64,000 nt of DNA from Streptomyces sp. SLBN-31 (GCF_006715395.1 NZ_VFNC01000002.1:1240001-1304000), one strand, 5' to 3'; positions 41,879 through 51,318 are shown, counted from the stretch's first letter. The notes: a model not told the origin generated them from the letters alone. Made by a program: numbers and translations.

Positions 41879-43234
41879 ATGGCCACTCACATCGCGAACG
41901 GCGATTCCCGCCTCTCCCTCTGGCTGCGCGTGCGCGAGTACGCCGTGCCGCCCTCCATGATCGAGACCGCGACCGCCCGGCGCCTCGCCGGGGACTGGGC
42001 GGGCGCCTGCGCCGCCGCACGGGTCGACGTCGACCTCGATCCGCGTTCCGTGACGCGTGGCCACGGCCGTGAGCTGGCGGCCCGAGTACGGGACGACCTA
42101 CGGCATCTGGCCCCAGATCTGCTGCGCTGGCACATGCCGCGGATCGCCCCCGACGGACTGCTGAGGCCCGGGCTGACCGTCGGTCTGGCCCGGTACACCG
42201 CCGAGGGCCGTGACGGCCCCTACCCGGTGCACCTGGTCGCCCGGACCCCGCCCGCCTGGGCCGATGCCGGCCAGCGGATCGCTCTGGCGGTGTGGGACGG
42301 GTCGCGGTCCGCGACGGTCGCCTGCCCGCATCCACACCCCCATCCGCGCTTCCGAATGGACCTGCACCGGCACCTGTGGGACGCGCGCAGGGCGGGTGAG
42401 CTGCGGGTCCGTTCGGGGGCCGACCGGCCGGCGGGCACAGCTGACTGTGCGCTGCCGCGGTCGGCGCCGAACGGGCACCGGTGTGCCATGGACCGTTGGG
42501 CGGCCGAGGCGCGGCTCGTGCTGCGGGCCGACGAGCGGGCCACCGCACCCGGTGTCGTGGTGCGGCTGGGCCGACGCTACCGGCTGCTCGTCGACCCGCT
42601 CGGCGGCACTCCGGTACAACTCCGCACGGATGGAGACGGGTTGCCGGTCCTGCCCGACGCCGCGACCTGGGTTCCGCCCGACCTGGAACTGCTGCGCGCC
42701 GGTGCGATCGACGCCGGCCGGCTGCACCCGCTGGTCGCGGCCGCGCTGGCACCCGCTCGCGCCTCGGCCGGGCCCCCTCGGGCCCCCGAGCGGGCGGACC
42801 GGCCCCACCTCGTCGACTGCCGGGGAGAGGTCCACCGGATCGGCCAGGTCGACGGGGTGCTCACCGCACTCGACCACCGAGCGGACGAGATCCGGCGCGA
42901 GGAACTGCTGGCCGCCCTGACCGGCACCCCGCTGCCCTGTCTGCAGGCCATCGACCGGGCGCACCGTCGGCCCGACTGCCTCACCGGGGTCCGCGAACGC
43001 CTTGACCACGGCGACACCGCCGGCGCGCTGGCCGTCGTGGAAGGGCTGCTGGGGCCGGGAGCGGTGCTGCGGGACGGGCCGTTGCGGGAGGAATTGGAGG
43101 CGGCCGCCCAACGGCGCATCGCCTACGGCCTGTTCCGGAACGGACTGGCCGGCCCGGCCCCGGGCCGAGTCCTGCCGGGCACACCCCGACCACCCTCCTG
43201 GCGCGGACGCCCCCGCCACGGCGCCGTCCGCTGA
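41879..43234 (+). CDS. Uncharacterised protein, first gene of a MoxR-VWA cassette
   Basis: This is a 451-residue protein I do not recognise. It has no signal peptide or membrane segment. It starts MATHIANGDSRLSLWLRVRE and contains an Arg/Asp-rich N-terminal half, a His/Pro cluster (CPHPHPHPRFRMDLHRHLW), a compact middle segment GVVVRLGRRYRLLVDPLGG, and a helical C-terminus. The start is ATG 41879, with AAGGTGAG just upstream. The MoxR-type ATPase gene begins 115 bp downstream, so the protein is probably the client, substrate-recruiting subunit or effector of that ATPase. This is inference from gene order only. Confidence 0.7.
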   Translation: MATHIANGDSRLSLWLRVREYAVPPSMIETATARRLAGDWAGACAAARVDVDLDPRSVTRGHGRELAARVRDDLRHLAPDLLRWHMPRIAPDGLLRPGLTVGLARYTAEGRDGPYPVHLVARTPPAWADAGQRIALAVWDGSRSATVACPHPHPHPRFRMDLHRHLWDARRAGELRVRSGADRPAGTADCALPRSAPNGHRCAMDRWAAEARLVLRADERATAPGVVVRLGRRYRLLVDPLGGTPVQLRTDGDGLPVLPDAATWVPPDLELLRAGAIDAGRLHPLVAAALAPARASAGPPRAPERADRPHLVDCRGEVHRIGQVDGVLTALDHRADEIRREELLAALTGTPLPCLQAIDRAHRRPDCLTGVRERLDHGDTAGALAVVEGLLGPGAVLRDGPLREELEAAAQRRIAYGLFRNGLAGPAPGRVLPGTPRPPSWRGRPRHGAVR

Positions 43235-43349
43235 CCCGACGCCCAGCCACCGGCACGTCCGCCGAACCCACGCCACGGCAGCACCGTCCGCCGAACCCCC
43301 ACCCCGCCACCGCCCCTTTCCACCCACACAACCCCCAAGGTGATCACCC

Positions 43350-44585
43350 ATGCCCATGCGCTCCTCGTCCGTCCTGCCCCGCATGTCCGCCGACGACCCC
43401 CAACTCGACGTCGCCGACGCGCTGTTGACGCTTCTGCGTGACGCCTCCACCGAACCCCGCCCCGACATCCAGCTGGAGGCGCTCACCCTTGCCGTGGCCG
43501 CGGATCTGCCCGTGCTGCTGTGGGGCGAGCCGGGTATCGGGAAGACCGCCGCGCTGACTCAGCTGGCCGCGGCCCTCGACCTTCCGCTGACCACGGTGAT
43601 CGCCAGCGTGCACGAGCCGTCGGACTTCTCCGGGCTGCCCATCGTCGGCGACGACCCGGCCGAGCAGGGCGTCCCGATGGCCCCGCCGGACTGGGCGGTG
43701 CGCCTGGTGCGGGCCGGCCGCGGGCTGCTGTTCCTGGACGAGCTGTCCACCGCGCCGCCGGCCGTCCAGGCCGCCCTGCTCCGGCTGGTGCTGGAGCGGC
43801 GTATCGGGGCCCTGCGGCTGCCGCCCGGCGTGCGGATCGTGGCCGCAGCCAACCCGCGCTCCTCGGCGGCCGACGGCTGGGAGTTGAGCCCGCCGCTGGC
43901 CAACCGGTTCGTGCACCTGCAGTGGACCCACGACCACGAGGTCGTCGTACGCGGCCTGGGCGGGACCTGGCCCCGGGCCACCCTGCCGCGGCTCGACCCG
44001 CACGGGCTGCCGGAGGCCGTGGACTTCGCGCGTCGGGCGGTCTGCGGGCTGCTGACCGCCCGTCCGGCCCTGGTGCACCGGCTGCCCAGCAGTGAGACCC
44101 GCCGGGGCGGCCCCTGGCCCTCACCACGGAGCTGGGAGATGACGCTGCGTCTGATCGCCTTCGCGACCGCGGCCGGCTCCTCCCGAGACGTGCTGTCGCT
44201 GCTGGTCAGAGGGACGGTGGGAGACGGTCCGGGGCTGGAACTGCTGGCGAGCGTGGACCGGATGGACCTCCCGGACCCCGAGGACCTGCTCGCCGATCCG
44301 GCCGCCGCCGTCCTGCCCGAGCGGGGGGATCTGCGCCAGGCCGCCCTGGACGGTGTGGTGGCCGCGGTCCGCGCCCGCCCGGACAAGTCCCGCTGGGACG
44401 CGGCCTGGGAGCTGCTCGTGCGGGCGGTGCGGACCGGTGCCCCTGACCTGGTGGTCGTACCCGCGAGCACGCTGGCCTCGCTGCGTCGGGAGGACTGGGA
44501 CGTACCGGCGTCCATCGAGGAACTCGCCGGAGTGGTGTCCCTGTCCCGGCGCGCGGACGAGGCGGCCGCCAGGGTGGCCCGATGA
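43350..44585 (+). CDS. MoxR-type AAA+ ATPase
   Basis: This is a 411-residue AAA+ ATPase of the MoxR/AAA_5 type. It has Walker A LLWGEPGIGKTAAL, Walker B GLLFLDELSTAPPAVQ, sensor 1 RIVAAANPRSSAADGWEL and an Arg finger region PPLANRFVHLQW. The C-terminal lid region is followed by a helical extension. The start is ATG 43350 with AAGGTGAT upstream. Its stop overlaps the next start (ATGA), so it is coupled to a metallopeptidase-VWA protein. MoxR ATPases act as chaperones with VWA partners, often for metal-centre insertion or complex activation. Confidence 0.9.
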   Translation: MPMRSSSVLPRMSADDPQLDVADALLTLLRDASTEPRPDIQLEALTLAVAADLPVLLWGEPGIGKTAALTQLAAALDLPLTTVIASVHEPSDFSGLPIVGDDPAEQGVPMAPPDWAVRLVRAGRGLLFLDELSTAPPAVQAALLRLVLERRIGALRLPPGVRIVAAANPRSSAADGWELSPPLANRFVHLQWTHDHEVVVRGLGGTWPRATLPRLDPHGLPEAVDFARRAVCGLLTARPALVHRLPSSETRRGGPWPSPRSWEMTLRLIAFATAAGSSRDVLSLLVRGTVGDGPGLELLASVDRMDLPDPEDLLADPAAAVLPERGDLRQAALDGVVAAVRARPDKSRWDAAWELLVRAVRTGAPDLVVVPASTLASLRREDWDVPASIEELAGVVSLSRRADEAAARVAR

Positions 44586-45823
44586 GCGGGGAAGCGCCGG
44601 GGGCCCTGGACGAGGCCAAGCTCTTCACCGCCCGCCTGCAGGCCGCCCGCGCCCGCCCCTATCTGGCCACGGCCCTGTTCGCCCTGCACACCGTCGCGTC
44701 CCGGACGGTGCCGACGATGGCCGTCGACCGGCACTGGCGCTGCTACGTCTCACCCGGGTTCGTGGACCGCACGCCGGTCGAGGAGTTGGCCGGAGTGTGG
44801 GTGCACGAGGTGTCCCACCTGCTGCGCGAGCACCACCGGCGCAGCGACCGGGTCGCGAGGGAGCGCGGGCTCACCGGTCCGGCCGAACGGCTGCGGATGA
44901 ACATCGCCGCGGACTTCGAGATCAACGACGACGTGTACGGCGACGGGCTGCCCCGGCCCGAGGGCGCCGTCCATCCCGGGATCCTCCAACTGCCCACGGG
45001 GCAGCTGATGGAGGACTATCTGCGTCAGTTCCGGCTCGGCCCGCACACCGACGGCCTGGCCTGGCTGGACTGCGGCAGCGGCGTCGACGGGCGGGAGCGG
45101 GAGTGGGACCTGGGCCCGGAAGGCGCGCACGGACTGAGCGAGCAGGAGCGGGACGCCGTCCGCTTCCGGGTGGCGCAGGGCATCAAGGGCCGCCCCGGCC
45201 ACGCCCCAGAGCAGTGGCGGCGGTGGGCGGAGGAGGCGTTCCACCCGCCGCAGCCGTGGCGGGAGTTGCTGGGGGCGGCGGTGCGCTCGGCGGCGACCGC
45301 ACCGGGTGCGGGCGAGGACTACTCCTACGGTCGTCCGGCGCGGCGCTCGGCGGGACTGTCCGGCGTGGTGCTGCCCGCTCTGCGGCGCCGGCCGCCCCGC
45401 GTGTGCGTGGTCATCGACACCTCCGGCTCGGTCAGCGACGCCGAACTGGGCAGCGCGCTGCTGGAGGTCGCCGCGATCTCCCGTGCCGTGGGCGGCCGTC
45501 GGGACCTGGTCACCGTCGTGCCGTGCGATGCGGCGGCGCGGGTCGCGCACCCCCTGTGCCGCGCGGAGGGCATCCCGCTGCTCGGCGGCGGTGGTACGGA
45601 TCTGCGCACCGGCTTCGCCAAGGCGCTGCGGACGCGTCCGGGCCCCGATGTAGTCGTGGTCCTGACCGACGGGCAGACCCCCTGGCCCGAGGAGCGGCCG
45701 GCCTGCCGGACGGTGGTGGGCCTGTTCCCCCGTCCGGACGACTCCTGGGACGAGGACGATCCGGAGTACGTGCCGGACACCCCGCCGACGTGGGCCCGCG
45801 TGGTCCACATCGGTCCCGGGTGA
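44582..45823 (+). CDS. Metallopeptidase-like / VWA protein (DUF2201-type)
   Basis: This is a 413-residue protein. The N-terminal half has a zincin motif HEVSHLLREHH (HExxH) in a putative metallopeptidase domain. The C-terminal half is a VWA-like domain with an intact MIDAS: DTSGS (VCVVIDTSGSVSDAEL), Thr in GGGGTDLRTG, and Asp in VVLTDGQTPW. It is translationally coupled to the upstream MoxR ATPase (4-bp overlap). The layout suggests a VWA adaptor with a possible protease that works with the ATPase. The natural substrate is unknown. Confidence 0.9.
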   Translation: MSGEAPGALDEAKLFTARLQAARARPYLATALFALHTVASRTVPTMAVDRHWRCYVSPGFVDRTPVEELAGVWVHEVSHLLREHHRRSDRVARERGLTGPAERLRMNIAADFEINDDVYGDGLPRPEGAVHPGILQLPTGQLMEDYLRQFRLGPHTDGLAWLDCGSGVDGREREWDLGPEGAHGLSEQERDAVRFRVAQGIKGRPGHAPEQWRRWAEEAFHPPQPWRELLGAAVRSAATAPGAGEDYSYGRPARRSAGLSGVVLPALRRRPPRVCVVIDTSGSVSDAELGSALLEVAAISRAVGGRRDLVTVVPCDAAARVAHPLCRAEGIPLLGGGGTDLRTGFAKALRTRPGPDVVVVLTDGQTPWPEERPACRTVVGLFPRPDDSWDEDDPEYVPDTPPTWARVVHIGPG

Positions 45824-46008
45824 GGCCGCCGCGGCGCCGCACGGACCTCAGGCCGGCGACCGTGCGATACGCACAGATGCCCTGTGCGGATCTCACGGTC
45901 GGCCGGTGACAGACGATCGATGACCGCGACCGGGGGCTCTGCCATCGTGAGGGGTGAGAGGCGCCGAGAGGGCCGAAGCGTACGCCGCCGGCCCGTCAGG
46001 AGGCTGCC

Positions 46009-46131
46009 GTGGACAAGCGGTACGAGGTGTACTGCCTCACCGACCCGCACTTCTGCGACGCGCCGCACCACGGCCGCTCCGGGCGGCCGCTTTCGACGGG
46101 CCGACCGCCCTCTCCGTCGGACGCCGCCCGG
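46009..46131 (+). pseudogene. 5' stub of a class III lanthipeptide synthetase (LanKC) gene
   Basis: GTG 46009, with AGGAGG 6 nt upstream, opens a frame reading MDKRYEVYCLTDPHFCDAPH, the characteristic N-terminus of LanKC/RamC-like synthetases (MD-x-RYEVYC-x-AD-x-x-FYD). After about 28 residues similarity stops, and the frame runs into the 3' end of the convergent amidohydrolase gene. Only the start of the lyase domain survives. The 185-bp upstream region (45824-46008) holds the leader but no lanthipeptide precursor gene. Family assignment is by pattern recognition. Confidence 0.6.
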
Positions 46132-49100
46132 TCAGTCGTCGTACGGCCCGTGGCCGTCGCAGCAGCCGTCTCTTCGCATCAGCCGTCCCAGTCCGAGCCA
46201 GTCGTCCTCGGCGGCCGCCGTCCGCCGGGCCGTGGGTTCGAACGCGGCGACCAACTCCTCGGTGGTGCAGGGCACCCCGCCGCGGAGCACGGCGACGGTG
46301 CGCACGAGGGTGGCGAAGTCCGTGAACGGGTCGCCGTCGACGACGGTGAGGTCGGCGAGCCTGCCCTCCTCGACGGTGCCGAGCTCGTCGTCCAGGCCGA
46401 AGAGACGGGCGGGCAGGACGGTGGCCGTGCGCAGGGTCTGGGCCGGGGACAGCCCGCCCCGGTGCAGGGCGCGCAGGCCGAGGTGCAGGGCGAGGCCGAC
46501 GGGGACGAGCGGCTGGTCGGTGCCGAGGGCGACGAGTCCGCCGGCGGCGAGGATGCGCCGGTAGATGTCCGTCTCGGTGCGCACGGTGGCCAGCTGGGCC
46601 GCGGTGGGCGGGACGCCGGCCGACTGCTTGACGGCCGCGGTGTCCCACGGGGGCATCACCACGGTGACCCGAGGGTCGTCGGCGAGGCCGGGGTCGGCGC
46701 CGAGGAGGGGAGCGGCGCTGAAGGGGGTGGCGATCAACGAGAAGTCCACGCCCCGCTGGGTGTAGATCTCCACGACGTCCTGATAGGCGCGCCCGGAGGC
46801 GGTGACGGCGTGCCCGAACTCAGCTCGCTGTGTGGCCTGCAGATGGGTCGTCAGGTCCTGTCCGAGCTGGACGCCGGGCGAGAGCAGATGCCCTCCGGTG
46901 CGCACGCCGAGCTGTTCGTGGGCGAAGCGGGCCGCCTCCCGCATCACCCAACCCGGAGCGCGGACGTACGTCTTGACGAAGTCCCAGTCCAGCGCGGCAC
47001 CTCGCGCCAGCGAGCGGCGCAGTCCCGCGCGGGTGCGGTGGGCGCGGCCCATGCTGTAGGCGACGCGGGCTCCGTCGAGGAGTTCGCCGGTGGCCAGCAG
47101 GCGGGGCCCGGCGAGCTGTCCCGCGGCCACCGCCTCGCGGATGCGGGCCTGTTCGTAGGCGAATCCGCCGAGGGAGACGGCGGTGGTGATGCCGTAGGTG
47201 AGCTGGCCGACGGTCTGGCGGCCGCCGTAGGTGCTCTGCCAGGGGTGGGTGTGGGTGTCCCAGAGGCCGGGCAGGACGGTGCGGTCGGAGGCGTCGACGC
47301 GGCGGAGGGCGGCCCGGCGTCCGGAGCGGTGCGGCTCGACCGCCGTGATCCGTCCGCCGCTGACCACGATGTCGACGTCGTCGCGGGTCGTCTCGCCGGT
47401 GCCGTCCCACAGCCGTCCGGCGTGCACGACCAGGTCCGGCGGAGTGGGTCTGTGGGCGTCGAGGGGCACGCGGACGGTGTGCGCCGGCCCGCCGTCGACG
47501 CCGATGAGGCGCAGCCGGTCACCGGAGAGGTAGAGCAGGGTGGCGGAGTCGGCGGACCAGGAGGGGTGGTCGGCGGGTTCGTCGGTAAGCGTGCGCAAGT
47601 CGCCGCGTGGGGTGCCGTCGGGGTCGACGGGCAGCAGGCACAGCGCGGACTCGACGATCACCGCCAGCATGCGGCCGTCGGGCGACCAGACGGGCCCGGA
47701 GTCGTACCGGTCGGCGATCGAGGTGTGGGGTGCCACGGCGTGCAGGCGGGCGGCGCCGGTGGTGGTGTCGACGATCCGGACCAGGTTGTAGCCCTCCCGG
47801 AAGCGGGCGTTGAGCCGGTTGCGGTCGCACAGGGCGAGGTGGCGGCCGTCCGGCGACCAGCTGGGGCGGCCGGGCAGCCCGCCGCCGCCGAGCGGCGCGG
47901 CCAGGGCGCGCTCCTCGCCGGACGCCAGGTCGCGGACGAGCAGCTTGCCGGTCATGTCGAGGCAGGCGAGCCGCCGTCCGTCGGGCGACAGCGCCGGATG
48001 CACCCGCCCGCCGGTGGCCAGCGCGGTCTCCTCGCCGGTGGCGAGGTCGTGGCGGTAGACGCCGAGGAGTCCGTCCCGGTCGTCGGCGTAGACGAGCGAG
48101 TGCCCGTCGGGGGCCCAGGAGGGACCGAGCAGATAGCGGGTGACGTCCGCCTTGTGCAGTCGCCGGGGCGGACGACCGCCCGAACTGTCGGCCAGCCACA
48201 GCGAGTTGAGGGCGGCGAAGGCGATCCGGCGGCCGTCGGGAGAGAGGGCGGGCAGGTGGATGCCGCGCACCGGCCGGGTGCGGGCCTGCCCGAGGTCGTA
48301 CTTCTTGACCCGGTAGCGCGGCCGGCGCACGGGCAGCACGCCCTCGAACGGCACGGTCCGCGGTTGTCCGGGGCTGTCCGGTCGTACGAGGGTGAAGGCG
48401 CCGTCGAGGGTCATGAGCAGTTCGCCCTCGCTCGTCCAGCGCGGGGGCACCGGGGCGATGTCACCGGTGACGGGGACCGCGCGGCCCTCGACGACGAGGG
48501 TGCAGGAGCCGTTCGGGGCGGCGGTGGTCCGCAGGTGGGCCAGGCGGCCGTCGGCGGCGACGGCCGGCGTCATGACCTGGACGGCCTCCGTCTCGGTGTA
48601 CCGGACGGTGACGGCGCCGGTGCCGTCGGCGGGCACGGCGGCGATGGTGCGGGCCTCCACGGTCAGGCCGAGGGAGGTGGTGACGGTCCTCGCGCGGACG
48701 AACAGGATGTGGGCGCCGTCCGGTGTCCAGGTGGGGTCGAAGTCCTCCCACGGGGTGTCCTGCAGCGGGCCCTGCTGTCCGGGCAGGCCCGTGACGCGTG
48801 TGATGCGGCCGGTGCGCAGGTCGAGGACGTGGATGCGGTACGGGCCGCCGTCGACGGGGTCGCCGCCGCGTTCGGAGGCGAAGACGAGGCGGGTGCCGTC
48901 GGGCGACCAGGCGGGGCCGCGGTCGTCCCAGGGCCCGTCGGTGCGCCGGCGCAGCTCGGAGCCGTCGGGGCGTACGGTCCACAGGTGGAAGCCGCCGTCC
49001 CGGTAGGCGCACAGGGCGATGGTCCGGCCGTCCGGGGAGTGGGTCGGCCGGCCCGGTTCCAGGTCGGGCGGCGTCAGGGGGCGGGCGGTGCCGCCGGCGC

Positions 49101-49323
49101 GGGGCATTGACCACAGGGTGCCCTGCACCTCGGCGACCAGGTGGTCGCCGGCGGGGGCGAGGGTGGCCGCGCCGTTGGTGGCACGGGTGAAGGTCAGGGA
49201 GGCGACGTCGGTGCGCTGTCGTGCCGCGACCGCCGGGGCCGCCCCCATGAGGGGCAACGTGCCTGCGGCGGCGAGGAGTTGACGGCGGGTCGGACGGAAG
49301 GTGGGGCTCCAGTCACGGTCCAT
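46132..49323 (-). CDS. Tat-exported WD40-like propeller-amidohydrolase fusion
   Basis: This is a 1063-residue exported protein. A twin-arginine signal (PTRRQLLAAAGTLPLMGAAPAVAA) is followed by TolB/PD40-type propeller repeats with many SPDGR motifs (about residues 45-640). A C-terminal amidohydrolase (about 650-1040) has metal ligands HxH in WDTHTHPWQST, the likely carboxylated Lys in DFVKTYVRAPG, a His in GGHLLSPG, and the Asp in ALGTDQPLVP. The start is ATG 49323; the longer reading lacks a ribosome site. The propeller may present a peptide or other polymer to the hydrolase. The substrate is unknown. Confidence 0.88.
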   Translation of the reverse strand: MDRDWSPTFRPTRRQLLAAAGTLPLMGAAPAVAARQRTDVASLTFTRATNGAATLAPAGDHLVAEVQGTLWSMPRAGGTARPLTPPDLEPGRPTHSPDGRTIALCAYRDGGFHLWTVRPDGSELRRRTDGPWDDRGPAWSPDGTRLVFASERGGDPVDGGPYRIHVLDLRTGRITRVTGLPGQQGPLQDTPWEDFDPTWTPDGAHILFVRARTVTTSLGLTVEARTIAAVPADGTGAVTVRYTETEAVQVMTPAVAADGRLAHLRTTAAPNGSCTLVVEGRAVPVTGDIAPVPPRWTSEGELLMTLDGAFTLVRPDSPGQPRTVPFEGVLPVRRPRYRVKKYDLGQARTRPVRGIHLPALSPDGRRIAFAALNSLWLADSSGGRPPRRLHKADVTRYLLGPSWAPDGHSLVYADDRDGLLGVYRHDLATGEETALATGGRVHPALSPDGRRLACLDMTGKLLVRDLASGEERALAAPLGGGGLPGRPSWSPDGRHLALCDRNRLNARFREGYNLVRIVDTTTGAARLHAVAPHTSIADRYDSGPVWSPDGRMLAVIVESALCLLPVDPDGTPRGDLRTLTDEPADHPSWSADSATLLYLSGDRLRLIGVDGGPAHTVRVPLDAHRPTPPDLVVHAGRLWDGTGETTRDDVDIVVSGGRITAVEPHRSGRRAALRRVDASDRTVLPGLWDTHTHPWQSTYGGRQTVGQLTYGITTAVSLGGFAYEQARIREAVAAGQLAGPRLLATGELLDGARVAYSMGRAHRTRAGLRRSLARGAALDWDFVKTYVRAPGWVMREAARFAHEQLGVRTGGHLLSPGVQLGQDLTTHLQATQRAEFGHAVTASGRAYQDVVEIYTQRGVDFSLIATPFSAAPLLGADPGLADDPRVTVVMPPWDTAAVKQSAGVPPTAAQLATVRTETDIYRRILAAGGLVALGTDQPLVPVGLALHLGLRALHRGGLSPAQTLRTATVLPARLFGLDDELGTVEEGRLADLTVVDGDPFTDFATLVRTVAVLRGGVPCTTEELVAAFEPTARRTAAAEDDWLGLGRLMRRDGCCDGHGPYDD

Positions 49324-49478
49324 GGGACCCCACACTGGTGCATCGCCCGCCCCGGATTCAATCGACGGCACACGTCAGGACACCGAAAGTGAAGGATCGA
49401 TCTTGCTACAAAGGAGGTTGCGGTGACCTGTTCCGACCGGAATCCGCCGTACGACAGCCACCGCGCGGAAGGCCGAAC

Positions 49479-50087
49479 ATGATCGACATCGCCAAGGAGT
49501 ACCGCGTCGGGCTGCCGGCGTGGATCGACGAGGAGCTGGCCGACGTACCGGCCGTCGTCCCGGGCCGTGAGGAGCGTATGCGGCTGGTGCACCGGCTTGC
49601 CGACCGCAACTGGCGTGCGGGCGACGGCGGTCCGTTCGCGGCGCTCGTCGCCGAGCGGGACACCGGCCGGATCGTCTCGGTCGGCGTCAACGTCGTCCTC
49701 GCCTCCGGTGTCTCAAGCGCGCACGCCGAGGTCCTCGCGCTCGGTCTGGCCCAGCGGGCGACGGGCAGCTGGGACCTCGGCGGCGAAGGGCTCCCGGCGC
49801 ACGAACTGGTCGTCAACTGGCGCCCCTGCGTGCAGTGTTACGGAGCCGCCCTGTGGTCCGGCGTGCGGGGTCTGGTGATCGCCGGCGCCGGACCGGAGCT
49901 GGAGGAGCTCACCACGTTCGACGAGGGACCGCTGCGCACGGACTGGGCCGAGCAGTTCGAGGAGCGGGGTATCGAGGTCGTGGGTGACGTGCTGCGCGAG
50001 GAGGCCCTGACGGTGTTCCGCGCCTACCGGGAGGCCGTCGACGCCGGGGACATCGTCGTCTACAACGCGCGCGGGGGCTCCAAGTAG
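49479..50087 (+). CDS. Cytidine/guanine-deaminase-like zinc deaminase
   Basis: This is a 202-residue deaminase with the zinc motif SSAHAEVLAL (HAE) and PCVQCYGAAL (PCxxC). It lies closest to the tRNA-adenosine/guanine deaminase-like branch of the cytidine deaminase superfamily. The start is ATG 49479 with GGAAGG 6 nt upstream. The extra C-terminal region (AEQFEERGIEVVGDVLREEALTVFRAYREAVDAGDIVVYNARGG) is longer than in minimal deaminases. The substrate is not determined. It is convergent with the desulfurase-like gene, stops being 8 bp apart. Confidence 0.85.
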   Translation: MIDIAKEYRVGLPAWIDEELADVPAVVPGREERMRLVHRLADRNWRAGDGGPFAALVAERDTGRIVSVGVNVVLASGVSSAHAEVLALGLAQRATGSWDLGGEGLPAHELVVNWRPCVQCYGAALWSGVRGLVIAGAGPELEELTTFDEGPLRTDWAEQFEERGIEVVGDVLREEALTVFRAYREAVDAGDIVVYNARGGSK

Positions 50088-50094
50088 GCGTGGG

Positions 50095-51318
50095 TCAGCG
50101 GGCGTCGGTGGCGGGGAGGGCCAGGAACTCGGACAGTCCGGTCAGCAGCCGGTCGACGTCCTCGGTGTCGTTGTAGGGCGCGAGTCCGACGCGCAGCCCG
50201 CCGGTGTCGCCGAGGCCGAGCCGACGGGAGGCCTCGATCGCGTAGAAGGAGCCCGAAGGGGCGTGGACCGCGCGTTCGGCGAGGAAGCGGTAGGCGTCGG
50301 CGGTGCTGTGGTGCGCGAAGGTCAGCAGCAGGGTGGGGGTGCGGTCGGTGGCCCGGGAGTGAACGGTGACGCCCTCCAGCGCCGACAGGCCCTTGTCGAG
50401 CCGCTCGCGCAGGACTCGCTCGTGCTCTTCGAGCGCCGCGAAGGAGGTGGCCAGGCGTTCGCGGCGGCTTCCCGTGGCACTGCTGTCGAGTTCGGCGAGG
50501 AAGTCGACGGCCGCGCGGGTTCCGGCGAGGAACTCGTAGGGCAGGGTGCCCAGTTCGAAGCGCTCCGGGACGGTGTCGGTGGACGGCAGCAGCTTGTCCG
50601 GGTGCAGGGTCTCGAGCAACTCCGGCCGGGCGGCGAGCACTCCGAGGTGCGGGCCGAGGAACTTGTACGGCGAGCAGACGTAGAAGTCGGCACCGAGCCG
50701 CTCCAGGTCGACGCGCGCGTGGGCGGTGTGGTGGACGCCGTCGACGTAGGTCAGTGCGCCCGTCTCGCGCGCCAGCCGGGCGATGTCGGCCACGGCGGGG
50801 CGCGTTCCGATGAGGTTGGAGGCGGCGGTGACGGCGACCAGCCGGGTGCGCTCGGACAGTACGGCCCGGACGTGGTCCACGGTCAGCTCCCCGGTCGCGG
50901 GGTCGAAGTCGGCCCAGCGCACGGTGGCCCCGGCCCGGGCGGCGGCCTGCGCCCAGGGGCGGATGTTGGCGTCGTGGTCGAGCCGGGTGACGACCACCTC
51001 GTCGCCGGGCTGCCAGGTGCTGGCGAGGGTGCGGGAGAAGTCGTACGTGAGCTGGGTGGCGCTGCGCCCGAAGACGATCCCGGACTCGTGTGCGCCGAGC
51101 AGGTCGGCCATGGCCTGCCGGGCCCCGGTGACGATGGCGTCGGCGTTGCGCTCCCCCACCGTCACCTGTCCCCGGTTCGACAGGGGATTCGCCAGGGCGT
51201 CCGCGATGGCCCGGATGACGGGTTCGGGCGTCTGGGTGCCGCCGGGGCCGTCGAAGTGGGCGGTTCCCGCGGCCAGGGCCGGGAACCGGGAGCGCAGTGC
51301 GCTGATGTCGTAGGTCAC
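50095..51318 (-). CDS. Cysteine desulfurase-like PLP enzyme
   Basis: This is a 407-residue class V aminotransferase-fold protein of the cysteine desulfurase-like subgroup. The PLP Lys is in YVCSPYKFLGPHLGVL. Asp and His of the cofactor pocket are in TYVDGVHHTAHARVDL, and DGPGGTQTPEPVIRAI is at the N-terminus. The active-site loop Cys of true IscS/SufS enzymes is not evident, so desulfurase activity is uncertain. The start is ATG 51318. It is third in a likely operon after the MFS transporter and the P450. Confidence 0.88.
   Translation of the reverse strand: MTYDISALRSRFPALAAGTAHFDGPGGTQTPEPVIRAIADALANPLSNRGQVTVGERNADAIVTGARQAMADLLGAHESGIVFGRSATQLTYDFSRTLASTWQPGDEVVVTRLDHDANIRPWAQAAARAGATVRWADFDPATGELTVDHVRAVLSERTRLVAVTAASNLIGTRPAVADIARLARETGALTYVDGVHHTAHARVDLERLGADFYVCSPYKFLGPHLGVLAARPELLETLHPDKLLPSTDTVPERFELGTLPYEFLAGTRAAVDFLAELDSSATGSRRERLATSFAALEEHERVLRERLDKGLSALEGVTVHSRATDRTPTLLLTFAHHSTADAYRFLAERAVHAPSGSFYAIEASRRLGLGDTGGLRVGLAPYNDTEDVDRLLTGLSEFLALPATDAR

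Noticed and set aside
46009..49110. 1033-codon plus-strand open frame opposite the amidohydrolase
   Set aside because: Only the first roughly 28 codons resemble a real protein (the LanKC stub). The rest is Gly/Val/Arg-rich antisense to a well-supported gene.
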